Source of the DNA: Rossellomorea aquimaris
GTDB lineage: Bacteria; Bacillota; Bacilli; Bacillales; Bacillaceae_B
Reading direction: 5' to 3'
Assembly: GCF_003315075.1 (NCBI RefSeq)
Contig: NZ_QNRJ01000006.1
Span: forward strand, 223,645-287,644
Length of the DNA: 64,000 nt
In this document: positions 36,442 to 44,608 of the stretch, piece after piece
How positions within the stretch are numbered: the first letter of the stretch is position 1
How the letters are laid out: each line of letters opens with the position of its first letter
Position numbers and translations under genes: made by a program
Notes under the pieces: generated by a model
Told to the model about the DNA's origin: nothing
What the model saw: only the letters and a program-made list of their open reading frames with translations
Databases searched by the model: none

Positions 36442-36566
36442 GGTTGATTTCCGCTGCAGATGCTCGCTTTCCGCGGGGTGTGGGTTGAGCCTCCTCAGCT
36501 TCGCTTCCGGGGTCTCAACTTCCACACATTTCCCGCAGGAGTCGAGCATCTTCCGCTCCAATCAAC
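36442..36566. repeat. structured dispersed repeat, copy 1
   Basis: The element runs from GGTTGATTTCCGCTG to CCGCTCCAATCAAC. GATGCTCG near the left pairs with CGAGCATC near the right, CGCGGG with CCCGC, and an inner GTTGAG with CTCAAC. Copy 2 (38079) has the same plan with compensatory changes. Such repeats are common between genes in Bacillaceae; their role is unknown. Confidence 0.75.
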
Positions 36567-36617
36567 ATAAGTTTTTCACTTTATCCTACTCTCAATCACT
36601 CTTGATTATATAAAGAC

Positions 36618-37937
36618 CTAATGTCGATCAATCAGCTGACAAATCATTAGGGATTTCCCCATGAGTACGCCTTCGTTATATACCTCTACATCCACTTTAC
36701 CAAATTTTCTTCCTACGTCGAGTACCTTTGGATGGATTTCTAGGATGCTTTCCATCTGGACGGGTTTGATGAAGTAGATGGTCATGTTTTCGATGACGAG
36801 GTCGCCTTTTTTGTACGGTTTTAGTACACGGTTGGCGGCATCGGTCATTAGAGTGGTGAATACACCATAGGAGAGCGTTCCGATCCCTGTGGTCATTTGC
36901 GGTGTGACGGCAAATTGGTAGATTTCTTTGTTGTCTTTCTTTTCGCCAACTACTTCCACTGCGTTTGAAATGAGATCATCAATTGTCTCCCCGACCTGTG
37001 GCTGACGTTGGATCATTTGCAGGGCCTTCAAAACATCTTGACGGCTGATGATTCCCTGCAGTTTGTTCTGTTCATTGACGACGGGAAGTAATTCGATCCC
37101 TTCCCAGATCATGATATGGGCGGCGGATGCGACGCTCGTATTCGGGCTGACGGTGATCGGCTGCTTCGTCATGATTTTATCGATGCCTGCATACTTTTCC
37201 TGTCCCATGACGTCCTTCGAGGTCACCATCCCATGGACCTTCATGTTGCGGTCCACGACAGGGAAACGGCTGTGGAATGTGTACTGATTCTTTTCGTACC
37301 ATTCTTCTAACGTATCGTCGAGGTGCAGGTAAATCGTATCGTCCACTTTGGTTAAAATGTCTTCCACTAACACGATCTCTTTTTTGATGAGCTGATCGTA
37401 AATCGCCCGGTTGATCATGGTGGCGACGGTAAAGGTGTCATAGGAAGTGGAGATGATCGGGAGTTCGAGTTCATCTGCGAGCTTCTTAACGTCTTCATCT
37501 GCATCAAATCCCCCGGTGATCAGGACCGCGGCCCCTGCACGCAAAGCGTGTTCCTGTGCCTGGTTCCGGTTCCCGATGATCAAGAGGTTCCCCGCTTCCG
37601 TATATCTCATCATGGCTTCAAGCTTCATGGCTCCAATGACAAATTTGTTGAGCATCTTATGCAGGCCGGATCGTCCACCGAGTACTTGTCCATCGATGAT
37701 GTTGACCACTTCTGCGTACGTGAGCTTTTCGATATTTTCTTTCTTCTTCTGTTCGATACGGATCGTCCCGACGCGTTCGATGGTGCTGACGTAGCCTTTC
37801 GTTTCGGCATCTTTGATCGCCCTGTATGCCGTTCCTTCGCTTACGGTCAATGCTTTTGCAATTTGGCGGACGGAGATTTTTTCACCGACTGGCAAGGTAT
37901 CTATGTAGTCTAATATTTGTTCGTGTTTAGTAGCCAA
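36618..37937 (-). CDS. ytoI: YtoI: HTH + DRTGG + CBS pair + hotdog domain protein
   Basis: Four domains in order: a DeoR/GntR-like helix-turn-helix (SVRQIAKALTVSEGTAYRAIKDAE, residues 20-45), a DRTGG domain (LLIIGNRNQAQEHALRAGAAVLITGGF), two CBS repeats (residues ~195-310, ending GIISRQDVLKALQMIQ) which usually bind adenosine nucleotides, and a C-terminal thioesterase-like hotdog domain. It is taken to be a nucleotide-responsive regulator; the target is unknown. The TTG at 37937 (LATKHEQ) matches the usual N-terminus and has AAGGGTG upstream. Confidence 0.9.
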   Translation of the reverse strand: MATKHEQILDYIDTLPVGEKISVRQIAKALTVSEGTAYRAIKDAETKGYVSTIERVGTIRIEQKKKENIEKLTYAEVVNIIDGQVLGGRSGLHKMLNKFVIGAMKLEAMMRYTEAGNLLIIGNRNQAQEHALRAGAAVLITGGFDADEDVKKLADELELPIISTSYDTFTVATMINRAIYDQLIKKEIVLVEDILTKVDDTIYLHLDDTLEEWYEKNQYTFHSRFPVVDRNMKVHGMVTSKDVMGQEKYAGIDKIMTKQPITVSPNTSVASAAHIMIWEGIELLPVVNEQNKLQGIISRQDVLKALQMIQRQPQVGETIDDLISNAVEVVGEKKDNKEIYQFAVTPQMTTGIGTLSYGVFTTLMTDAANRVLKPYKKGDLVIENMTIYFIKPVQMESILEIHPKVLDVGRKFGKVDVEVYNEGVLMGKSLMICQLIDRH

Positions 37938-38078
37938 GCTTTTCACCCTTCTTTATAACGTCCTGGTTTATATGTTTATTATAATGTGAAAAGCGTGGTC
38001 TTTCAATTTTATCGGGGCTTTCGAGAGTGAAAGCCCCAATGAGTGAGTGCATATTACTACTTTTGAGGAGCGAGTGCA

Positions 38079-38205
38079 GGTTGATTTTCGCTACAGGGGC
38101 TCGCTTTCCGCGGGGCTGGCGGTGAGCCTCCTCGGGCTGCGCCCTGTGGGGTCTCACCTGTCCAGCGTTTCCCGCAGGAGTCGAGCCCCTTCCGCTACAA
38201 TCAAC
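38079..38205. repeat. structured dispersed repeat, copy 2
   Basis: Same architecture as 36442: GGTTGATTTTCGCT at the left, CCGCTACAATCAAC at the right. Pairs GGGGCTCG/CGAGCCCC and GGTGAG/CTCACC replace GATGCTCG/CGAGCATC and GTTGAG/CTCAAC of copy 1, so base pairing is kept while sequence differs. Confidence 0.75.
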
Positions 38206-38257
38206 TTATGAGGTTTGTATTCCTCCCCTTCAATAAATACCACTCTCTCCATAATGC

Positions 38258-38500
38258 TCATCCAAACGACCGCGATCTCACTTTCCGTGCCGGCTTTGAT
38301 TTCAACATCTTGCCCTTACTTGTTCCTTTAGGTGTGTAAAGAAGGGCTGCAAGGTTTCCGGCTACCACAAAGGTTGCAAGGACGAGCCAGCTGATGGCAA
38401 AGGTGCCTTGAAGGCCTTCTGCAAAAATAGACATGCGGGGTGCTCCATAATAAATAAAGGCCCCTGTGAATAGTAGACAGAGAATGTATCGTTGTTTCAT
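38258..38500 (-). CDS. small membrane protein (80 aa)
   Basis: Two hydrophobic helices (YILCLLFTGAFIYYGAP and FAISWLVLATFVVAGNLAALLY) are followed by a very basic tail (KGKMLKSKPARKVRSR). GGAGG precedes the ATG. It occurs between ytoI and ytkL; family not recognised. Confidence 0.6.
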   Translation of the reverse strand: MKQRYILCLLFTGAFIYYGAPRMSIFAEGLQGTFAISWLVLATFVVAGNLAALLYTPKGTSKGKMLKSKPARKVRSRSFG

Positions 38501-38570
38501 ACGTTCTTCCTCCTCTCTAGGCTTGTATCATGTATATGCGAGAGAATGGAGGATATTGTGTTAACATGAG

Positions 38571-38599
38571 AAAAAGGGTGATGCCATTGCACCACCCTT
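38571..38599 (-). terminator. terminator of ytkL
   Basis: AAGGGTG (38574-38580) pairs with CACCCTT (38593-38599); the minus-strand read-out continues into TTTTCTC. Confidence 0.65.
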
Positions 38600-38605
38600 A
38601 CTGAT

Positions 38606-39286
38606 TTAATATTCGATTACATCTCCGGCCTTCATGACCTGTCCTTCAGAATCCTCAAGCATGTCAACGAATTTATGCGGATCCTGTTTGATCGGCGGGA
38701 ATGTATCATAGTGAATCGGCACGACTTTCTTCGCTTTTAAGAAGCTTGCAGCCGTCGCCGCATCTTCTGGTCCCATCGTGAAGTTATCCCCGATTGGAAG
38801 GAAAGCAAGGTCAATCGGATGACGTTCCCCGATCAGCTTCATATCAGAGAATAAGCCGGTATCCCCCGCATGGAAGATGGTTTTCCCTTCAATCATCAAG
38901 AGAACGCCGGCAGGCATACCCATATAAATGATCTCATTGCCGTCTGTGATCAGACCGGAACCGTGGAATGCCTGTGTCAATTTCACTTTCCCGAAGTCAA
39001 ACTCATAAGCTCCACCGACATGCATCGGGTGAGTCTTCACTAATTTCCAGCTTAAGTACGTCGCCAGTTCATGATTCGCAATCACCAAGGAATCATTTTT
39101 CTTCGCAAGCTCGACCGTGTCACCTACGTGATCGTTGTGACCGTGTGTAAGGATGATCACATCGGGTTTCTCGTCATCCACTTTAAGATCCGTCAGTTCG
39201 TTTCCGTTGATGAATGGATCGATCAGGATCGTTTTACCATTGGTTTCGATTTTGACTACTGAATGTCCATGATATGAAATCTTCAT
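38606..39286 (-). CDS. ytkL: YtkL, UPF0173 metal-dependent hydrolase
   Basis: A metallo-beta-lactamase-fold protein of 226 residues: [10 protein letters not shown], the metal motif [10 protein letters not shown] (HxHxDH), [16 protein letters not shown] and a C-terminal VPIHYDTFP. It matches the YtkL/UPF0173 family; the physiological substrate is unknown. GGAGATG precedes the ATG. Single gene. Confidence 0.92.
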   Translation of the reverse strand: MKISYHGHSVVKIETNGKTILIDPFINGNELTDLKVDDEKPDVIILTHGHNDHVGDTVELAKKNDSLVIANHELATYLSWKLVKTHPMHVGGAYEFDFGKVKLTQAFHGSGLITDGNEIIYMGMPAGVLLMIEGKTIFHAGDTGLFSDMKLIGERHPIDLAFLPIGDNFTMGPEDAATAASFLKAKKVVPIHYDTFPPIKQDPHKFVDMLEDSEGQVMKAGDVIEY

Positions 39287-39413
39287 TTTGCATCTCCTCC
39301 AAATAAACTTATCTATTTTTCTTTCTCTCGTTTGCTATTTTATGTTATACCCCAATTTTATAAAAATAAGCGATTAGTAGCAATTAAGTTGTTGTCTCTA
39401 CTCATATAAGACA

Positions 39414-39440
39414 GTAAAAAAACCAAGGTTTACCCTTGGT
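39414..39440 (-). terminator. terminator of hxlR
   Basis: ACCAAGG and CCTTGGT form the stem; on the minus strand it is followed by TTTTTTTAC. Confidence 0.75.
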
Positions 39441-39452
39441 AAGAAAGATTAT

Positions 39453-39818
39453 CTATTTGACCGCTGAATGATCATCCGTTTCCTTTTCCAGTACATTCTC
39501 GATATAATCTTTGCCCCATTCATACATACCCTCTAAGATTGGCAACAGTCTTTCCCCATGCTCGGTGAGTGAGTATTCGACTTTAGGCGGGACGACAGGA
39601 TACACTTCCCGGTGCACAATTAAATGATCTTCGAGTTCTCTTAATTGATTAACAAGCATTCTTTGAGTGATACCCGGCATAAGAGATTTTAATTCACCAA
39701 ATCGTTTCGTTCCTTCCTTCCCTAGATGCCACAATATTAACATTTTCCATTTACCCCCGATTACTGCGAGGGTTAATTCTTTTTCACAGTTGAAATTCTT
39801 CTCTCCTAAATTTGGCAT
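39453..39818 (-). CDS. hxlR: HxlR, transcriptional activator of hxlAB
   Basis: A MarR/HxlR winged helix of about 121 residues: [24 protein letters not shown], with the conserved early Cys, then [25 protein letters not shown] and [13 protein letters not shown] (wing). In B. subtilis HxlR activates hxlAB in response to formaldehyde. I chose the ATG at 39818 ([14 protein letters not shown]) behind AAAGGAG; the one at 39842 has no site. It is divergent from hxlAB. Confidence 0.9.
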   Translation of the reverse strand: MPNLGEKNFNCEKELTLAVIGGKWKMLILWHLGKEGTKRFGELKSLMPGITQRMLVNQLRELEDHLIVHREVYPVVPPKVEYSLTEHGERLLPILEGMYEWGKDYIENVLEKETDDHSAVK

Positions 39819-39847
39819 TTGCCTCAACTCTCCTTTATTCATCCAAT

Positions 39848-39915
39848 AGTATACTTTTTATCACTATATGCGGTAAAAGTGCGTACTTTTAATTTATTTA
39901 CATACTGAGTATACT
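39848..39915. promoter_or_regulatory. probable HxlR binding region between hxlR and hxlA
   Basis: The 8-bp palindrome AGTATACT occurs at 39848-39855 and 39908-39915, and TAAAAGTGCGTACTTTTA (39874-39891) is a 7-bp-arm palindrome between them. Two HxlR-binding sites are known in the same position in B. subtilis; assigning these sequences is inference. Confidence 0.5.
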
Positions 39916-40013
39916 AAACATCATGCTAGTGAGTAAATAACTTTCAGAAGGAAACATTTACTTCTAGCCGCTTAGCACAACAAAATAAAATTTTCCAGAA
40001 GGAGCAAATATAT

Positions 40014-40646
40014 ATGAAATTACAATTAGCATTAGATCTTGTCGATATCCCAGGAGCCATTGAATTAGTTAAAGAGGTAGAAGAGTATATTGATGTTGTA
40101 GAAATTGGTACACCTGTTGTCATCAATGAAGGGCTTAAAGCAGTGAAAGAAGTAAAAGCAGCGTTCCCTAACTTAACCGTATTAGCAGACTTGAAAATTA
40201 TGGATGCCGCTGGATATGAAGTCAGCCAAGCCTCTGCTGCAGGTGCTGACATCATTACGATTCTTGGAACGGCAGAAGACGAATCAATCAAAGGCGCTGT
40301 AGAAGAAGCCCGAAAACAAGGGAAACAAATCCTTGTTGATATGATTGCCGTCAAAGACGTTGCCGCCCGTGCGAAAGAATTAGACGAACTTGGTGCCGAT
40401 TATATTTGTGTACACACAGGTTATGATTTGCAAGCTGTAGGAAAAAATTCCTTTGAAGATCTACACACGATCAAAAGCGTTGTAAAAAATGCCAAAACGG
40501 CCATTGCCGGTGGAATCAAATTAGAAACACTACCGGAAGTCATTAAAGAACAGCCTGACCTCATCATTGTAGGTGGCGGGATCACAGGCAAAGAAGATAA
40601 ACGGGCTACTGCACGTGAAATGCAGGAATTAATTCAACAAGGGTAA
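40014..40646 (+). CDS. hxlA: 3-hexulose-6-phosphate synthase
   Basis: The protein condenses formaldehyde with ribulose 5-phosphate to D-arabino-3-hexulose 6-phosphate (ribulose monophosphate pathway). It is a 210-residue TIM barrel of the OMP-decarboxylase superfamily: LQLALDLVD at the first strand, VLADLKIMDAAGYE with the conserved D-x-K-x-x-D, DYICVHTGYD, and IAGGIKLETL and IVGGGITG phosphate-binding loops. AAGGAG precedes the ATG. hxlB follows after 7 nt. Confidence 0.95.
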   Translation: MKLQLALDLVDIPGAIELVKEVEEYIDVVEIGTPVVINEGLKAVKEVKAAFPNLTVLADLKIMDAAGYEVSQASAAGADIITILGTAEDESIKGAVEEARKQGKQILVDMIAVKDVAARAKELDELGADYICVHTGYDLQAVGKNSFEDLHTIKSVVKNAKTAIAGGIKLETLPEVIKEQPDLIIVGGGITGKEDKRATAREMQELIQQG

Positions 40647-40653
40647 TGAAACG

Positions 40654-41211
40654 ATGAAGTCTACTCAATATTTATCCAAAGTCGTCGAAGAATTAAGTCA
40701 AACGGTGCACTTAATCTCTGATGAAGAGGCAGAGAAATTAGTAAATCAGATTCTGGAATCCAAGAAAATCTTTGTTGCTGGTGCCGGCAGATCTGGATTG
40801 ATGGGGAAATCCTTTGTGATGCGAATGATGCACATGGGGATTGACGCCTATGTCGTCGGGGAAACAGTAACAGCTAACTTAGAAAAGGATGATCTATTAA
40901 TCATCGGATCAGGCTCAGGAGAAACCAAAACGCTAGTGGCCATTGCTGAAAAAGCTAAAAGCTTGGGAGGTACCGTCGCAGCGATAACCATTTCTCCTGA
41001 TTCAACCATTGGAGAATTAGCTGATTTGACCGTTACATTACCAGGAGTAACGAAAGACCAGTCCGAGGGTGATTACAAAACGATCCAACCAATGGGCTCT
41101 CTATTCGAGCAAACGATGTTGTTATTTTATGATGCCATCATTCTGCGCTTCATGGAGAAAAAAGGATTGGATTCTGGTAAAATGTATGGAAAACACGCTA
41201 ATCTAGAATAG
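40654..41211 (+). CDS. hxlB: 6-phospho-3-hexuloisomerase
   Basis: A 185-residue SIS-domain isomerase turning arabino-hexulose 6-phosphate into fructose 6-phosphate. Motifs: FVAGAGRSGLMGKSFVMRMMHMG, LLIIGSGSGETKTL and QPMGSLFEQTMLLFYDAIIL, nearly as in B. subtilis HxlB. It is co-transcribed with hxlA and ends in an 18-bp-stem terminator. Together the two detoxify formaldehyde. Confidence 0.95.
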   Translation: MKSTQYLSKVVEELSQTVHLISDEEAEKLVNQILESKKIFVAGAGRSGLMGKSFVMRMMHMGIDAYVVGETVTANLEKDDLLIIGSGSGETKTLVAIAEKAKSLGGTVAAITISPDSTIGELADLTVTLPGVTKDQSEGDYKTIQPMGSLFEQTMLLFYDAIILRFMEKKGLDSGKMYGKHANLE

Positions 41212-41217
41212 AGTTAA

Positions 41218-41259
41218 ATACAGAAAAAGCCACATTTCAGTATGTGGCTTTTTCTGTAT
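41218..41259 (+). terminator. terminator of hxlAB
   Basis: ATACAGAAAAAGCCACAT and its complement form a perfect 18-bp stem with a 6-nt loop and T-runs on both strands. Confidence 0.85.
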
Positions 41260-41342
41260 ACTTCTATGTAAAGCATTGCACTCCAATCAACTTAAGGACA
41301 TAACACCGAGGGCTTCCTAATCTCTCCTATATTTACACAAAA

Positions 41343-41374
41343 AAGCCGACTGAACATTCCCATGCAGTCGGCTT
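41343..41374 (-). terminator. terminator of ald
   Basis: AAGCCGACTG (41343-41352) and CAGTCGGCTT (41365-41374); TTTTTTGTG follows on the minus strand. Confidence 0.85.
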
Positions 41375-41381
41375 CCTGTTG

Positions 41382-42500
41382 TTATTGTTGCTCTAATTGA
41401 GTTCTAGTATCTGAATAGTCTACATCATGCGCCTCAGCAACCGCCTGGTACGTCACATATCCATTCAATGTGTTAATACCTTTTAACAGAGCTTCATTGT
41501 CTAAGCACGCTTTTTTGTAGCCTTTGTTTGCGATTTGAACCGCGTATGGTACGGTTACGTTTGTTAATGCGATGGTAGACGTACGTGGTACGGCACCAGG
41601 CATGTTGGCAACAGCATAGTGTACAACGCCGTGCTTCACGTATGTTGGATCGTCATGCGTTGTGATGCGGTCTGTTGTTTCGAAGATTCCGCCTTGGTCG
41701 ATGGCGATATCGACAACAACTGAACCAGGTGTCATCGCTTTGATCATGTCTTCTGTTACTAATTTAGGTGCTTTCGCTCCTGGAATTAGTACAGCACCAA
41801 TGACAAGGTCTGCTTCTTTGACAGCTTGTTCGATATTCAACGGGTTGGACATAAGTGTTGTTACGTCGCTACCGAAGATATCATCAAGCTGACGAAGGCG
41901 ATCCGGGTTAAGGTCAAGGATCGTGACGTTGGCACCAAGACCGACAGCCATTTTCGCTGCGTTCGTACCGGCAACTCCTCCACCGATGATCGTTACTTTA
42001 CTGCGGCGAACCCCAGGGACACCTGAAAGTAATACACCTTTTCCACCGTGGATCTTCTCTAAGAACTGGGCACCGATTTGAGTCGCCATACGTCCAGCCA
42101 CTTCACTCATCGGAGTCAGTAATGGAAGGGCACGATTCAGTTCAACCGTTTCGTACGCGATTCCGATCACTTTATTATCAATTAACGCTTTCGTTAATTC
42201 CGGCTCTGGAGCAAGATGTAAATATGTAAATAAGATAAGCCCCTCGCGGAAATAAGAGTACTCACTTGGAAGTGGCTCTTTTACCTTCATGACCATATCC
42301 ATGGACCATGCTTCCGCTGCAGAATCAACGATGTGTCCACCTGCTGCTTTGTAATCTTCATCTGTAAATCCTGAACCCATTCCCGCTCCAGCTTCAATGT
42401 AAACCTCATGTCCGAATTGAACAAGGTTCACAACACCAGCCGGCGTCATGGCCACACGATTTTCGTTGTTTTTAATTTCCGTTGGTACACCAATACGCAT
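41382..42500 (-). CDS. ald: alanine dehydrogenase
   Basis: The 372-residue enzyme interconverts L-alanine and pyruvate + ammonia with NAD. It begins [22 protein letters not shown], contains [13 protein letters not shown] (substrate lysine region), the catalytic-His segment [16 protein letters not shown], and the NAD loop [24 protein letters not shown], then [19 protein letters not shown]. The start at 42500 is preceded by AGGAGG and matches the family N-terminus; an ATG 14 codons earlier is rejected. Monocistronic. Confidence 0.97.
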   Translation of the reverse strand: MRIGVPTEIKNNENRVAMTPAGVVNLVQFGHEVYIEAGAGMGSGFTDEDYKAAGGHIVDSAAEAWSMDMVMKVKEPLPSEYSYFREGLILFTYLHLAPEPELTKALIDNKVIGIAYETVELNRALPLLTPMSEVAGRMATQIGAQFLEKIHGGKGVLLSGVPGVRRSKVTIIGGGVAGTNAAKMAVGLGANVTILDLNPDRLRQLDDIFGSDVTTLMSNPLNIEQAVKEADLVIGAVLIPGAKAPKLVTEDMIKAMTPGSVVVDIAIDQGGIFETTDRITTHDDPTYVKHGVVHYAVANMPGAVPRTSTIALTNVTVPYAVQIANKGYKKACLDNEALLKGINTLNGYVTYQAVAEAHDVDYSDTRTQLEQQ

Positions 42501-42742
42501 ACTAAGCCAACCTCCTAAATGCACTATTGCTCCTTGGAGCATTCACTTCCTAAATATAACACTATTCATATATAATAGCGAAGGGCAATTACTCACCCTG
42601 TAAGCACTTACATTCTAACAAATAAATAAGGAAATATCTCTATTTTTCTTTAAAAAAATAAATGATTATTTCTTCGCTTTTTTTCAAAAATTCTTTAAAA
42701 TAGAAACCATGCATCCTAGTATACCTAAAGGAGACTTTTTTT

Positions 42743-44071
42743 ATGAAACAACCTATGATCGAACGGCTCGGACTTGAAAAGGTCCCACCCGAATTAAAAT
42801 CAACCACATGGATCGAATATTTCATCATACAGCTCGCCTTCTCCGTGAACGCAGGAAACTTCCTCATCCCTGCACTGGCCATCCTTGAAGGCGGACTATC
42901 CTTCCAGGCAGCATTTCTTGCCACCGTACTAGGAGCAAGCGTCGCCTTCCTATTCGTATCATTCCTGTCACTACCGGGCTCCCGCTACGGCCTGCCAGCC
43001 CAATACGTCCTAAGATCCATCATCGGAACCCGGCTGTCGATGCTTATCGCATCCCCCATCCGGTCCCTGACGTCCCTCTACTGGTTCAGCGTCCAAACCA
43101 TCGGAGGAACCTTCGTCATCATCTCCATGGTTGAAAAAGTAACACCGCACACGATTCCGTTCATCCCGGTCGCCATCGGACTCGCCATCATCATGACCCT
43201 TCTAGCCCTCATCGGCTTCGAAGCCGTCAAAAAAGCGACCAAACTATTCATCCCGATCCTCGTGATCGGCCAGGGAATCATCCTGTACCTGTTCCTAACA
43301 AAAGGAGCCGATTCCCTCCCAACACTCACACAAGGCCAGGAACCCTTCTCCATCGGAACGTTCCTATTCTACTCGAGCCTCGTCTTCGTCCAATACATCT
43401 CAGGCGTCAGCGCATCCTCCGACATCACCCGCTACAGCAAAAGCGACCGCCACGGATTCTGGGGACTTTACGTGGGCAACGTCGTCGGATTCATGATGAC
43501 TGCACTGCTTGGAGGATTGAGTGCGAGCTTGTTCAAAGATTTAAACCCATTCGTCGCAGCGGGTCAACTAACTGACTCCAGCCTGCTTCTATTGGTGATC
43601 ACGGCTTGTGCGATGGTATCGATGATATCGATTAATCTTAGTAATGCGTATACAGGGGGATACAGTCTGCTTAATGCACTGCCCTCCTTATCGCGGATTC
43701 AAAGTGCCTTGTTGTTTAGTATCGCAGGGATTATTTTAAGTTCGTTTCCGCAGCTGGTTTATAATGCTCAGGAGTATATTTCTTATCTGGGGATCTTGAT
43801 CATTCCGATATCAGCGATTGTGGTGGCTGATTATTTGGTTATACGGAAAGGGATGATTTCTGAGAGTGCGCTGGTTCGGCTTGCGAGTGGGGAGTCGAAT
43901 TTTAATCGGGAGGCGTTGTATGTGTTGGGGGTTGGGATGGTGTTTTACTTGGTGATTCCGGATTCGTTTTCTCCGGGATTTAGTTGTTTTATTATGACAA
44001 CCATTATATATGTTCTTAGTAAAATAAGGAGTAGGGCGGAAGAACAGAACCCTGTTCAGAAACTTGGTTAA
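42743..44071 (+). CDS. NCS1 family cytosine/purine permease
   Basis: A 442-residue protein with about 12 transmembrane helices. NCS1 marks are the N-terminal STTWIEYFIIQLAFSVNAGNF, SLPGSRYGLPAQYVLRSIIGTR, VFVQYISGVSASSDITRYSKS and the helix-8-9 region SINLSNAYTGGYS. It should import a nucleobase or related compound with a cation. AAAGGAG precedes the ATG. Codon choice changes abruptly near 43.5 kb: C-ending codons before, G/T-ending after. Confidence 0.88.
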   Translation: MKQPMIERLGLEKVPPELKSTTWIEYFIIQLAFSVNAGNFLIPALAILEGGLSFQAAFLATVLGASVAFLFVSFLSLPGSRYGLPAQYVLRSIIGTRLSMLIASPIRSLTSLYWFSVQTIGGTFVIISMVEKVTPHTIPFIPVAIGLAIIMTLLALIGFEAVKKATKLFIPILVIGQGIILYLFLTKGADSLPTLTQGQEPFSIGTFLFYSSLVFVQYISGVSASSDITRYSKSDRHGFWGLYVGNVVGFMMTALLGGLSASLFKDLNPFVAAGQLTDSSLLLLVITACAMVSMISINLSNAYTGGYSLLNALPSLSRIQSALLFSIAGIILSSFPQLVYNAQEYISYLGILIIPISAIVVADYLVIRKGMISESALVRLASGESNFNREALYVLGVGMVFYLVIPDSFSPGFSCFIMTTIIYVLSKIRSRAEEQNPVQKLG

Positions 44072-44078
44072 GGAAAAA

Positions 44079-44110
44079 GAGTGAACCTGTTTATTATAAG
44101 GTTTACTCTC
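44079..44110 (+). terminator. terminator of the permease gene
   Basis: GAGTGAACCT pairs with AGGTTTACTC with one mismatch at the centre; TTTT follows. Confidence 0.65.
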
Positions 44111-44218
44111 TTTTAAATTATTTGAGCTCTCAATAAATATACCAATGTTCAATTTTTGTAATAGGTCATTAATTAAAAACTGTGTCTTAAATCAACAAAG
44201 CAAAATTCTTTTAACCTA

Positions 44219-44494
44219 CTATGTTAATCTTTCATAGAGTTCTTTTAATTTTGAGTTCCCAAGCATATTAGCATTTAAATTATTCCATTCTGTCTTATTA
44301 AACAATAACACTTCATCAAATCCATTTATTCTTAGTTTAGCCAAAAAAGTATTGTTTGACTGAATGCTATAATGCCAATTATTTCTAATTATTCCTTTAC
44401 CTTTTGGATTCCACTTATCAGATTGATTAATCATCTGAATAAAAGTGTTTACAGCTCCAATAACTTCATTTTTATAATGAGTTTCTATGCTCAT
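44219..44494 (-). CDS. hypothetical protein (91 aa) at the edge of the defence island
   Basis: A soluble 91-residue protein, starting MSIETHYKNEVIGAVNTFIQ, with no recognisable motif. AGGAGG precedes the ATG. It is downstream of the ABC-3C genes but separated by a strong terminator, so it has its own promoter or is unrelated. Confidence 0.55.
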   Translation of the reverse strand: MSIETHYKNEVIGAVNTFIQMINQSDKWNPKGKGIIRNNWHYSIQSNNTFLAKLRINGFDEVLLFNKTEWNNLNANMLGNSKLKELYERLT

Positions 44495-44566
44495 AAGTAT
44501 TCACCTCCTGTTTTGTTTATGACGAGAAGATATAATATAAAGTATTTACACTTTATTACTAAAGAA

Positions 44567-44607
44567 AGTATGAAAACTACTAAAGAATTATTAGTAGTTT
44601 TCATACT
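44567..44607 (-). terminator. terminator of the ABC-3C operon
   Basis: GAAAACTACTAA (44572-44583) and TTAGTAGTTTTC (44591-44602) are perfect complements with a 7-nt loop, extended by AGTAT/ATACT on the outside. It lies directly after the stop at 44609. Confidence 0.8.
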
Positions 44608-44608
44608 T

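Noticed and set aside
42543..42742. Riboswitch ahead of the NCS1 permease gene
   Set aside because: The leader is short and AT-rich with no conserved purine-riboswitch core that I can see.
43811..44152. 113-codon minus-strand frame opposite the permease
   Set aside because: Proline/asparagine/arginine-rich composition typical of an antisense shadow of a membrane protein gene.
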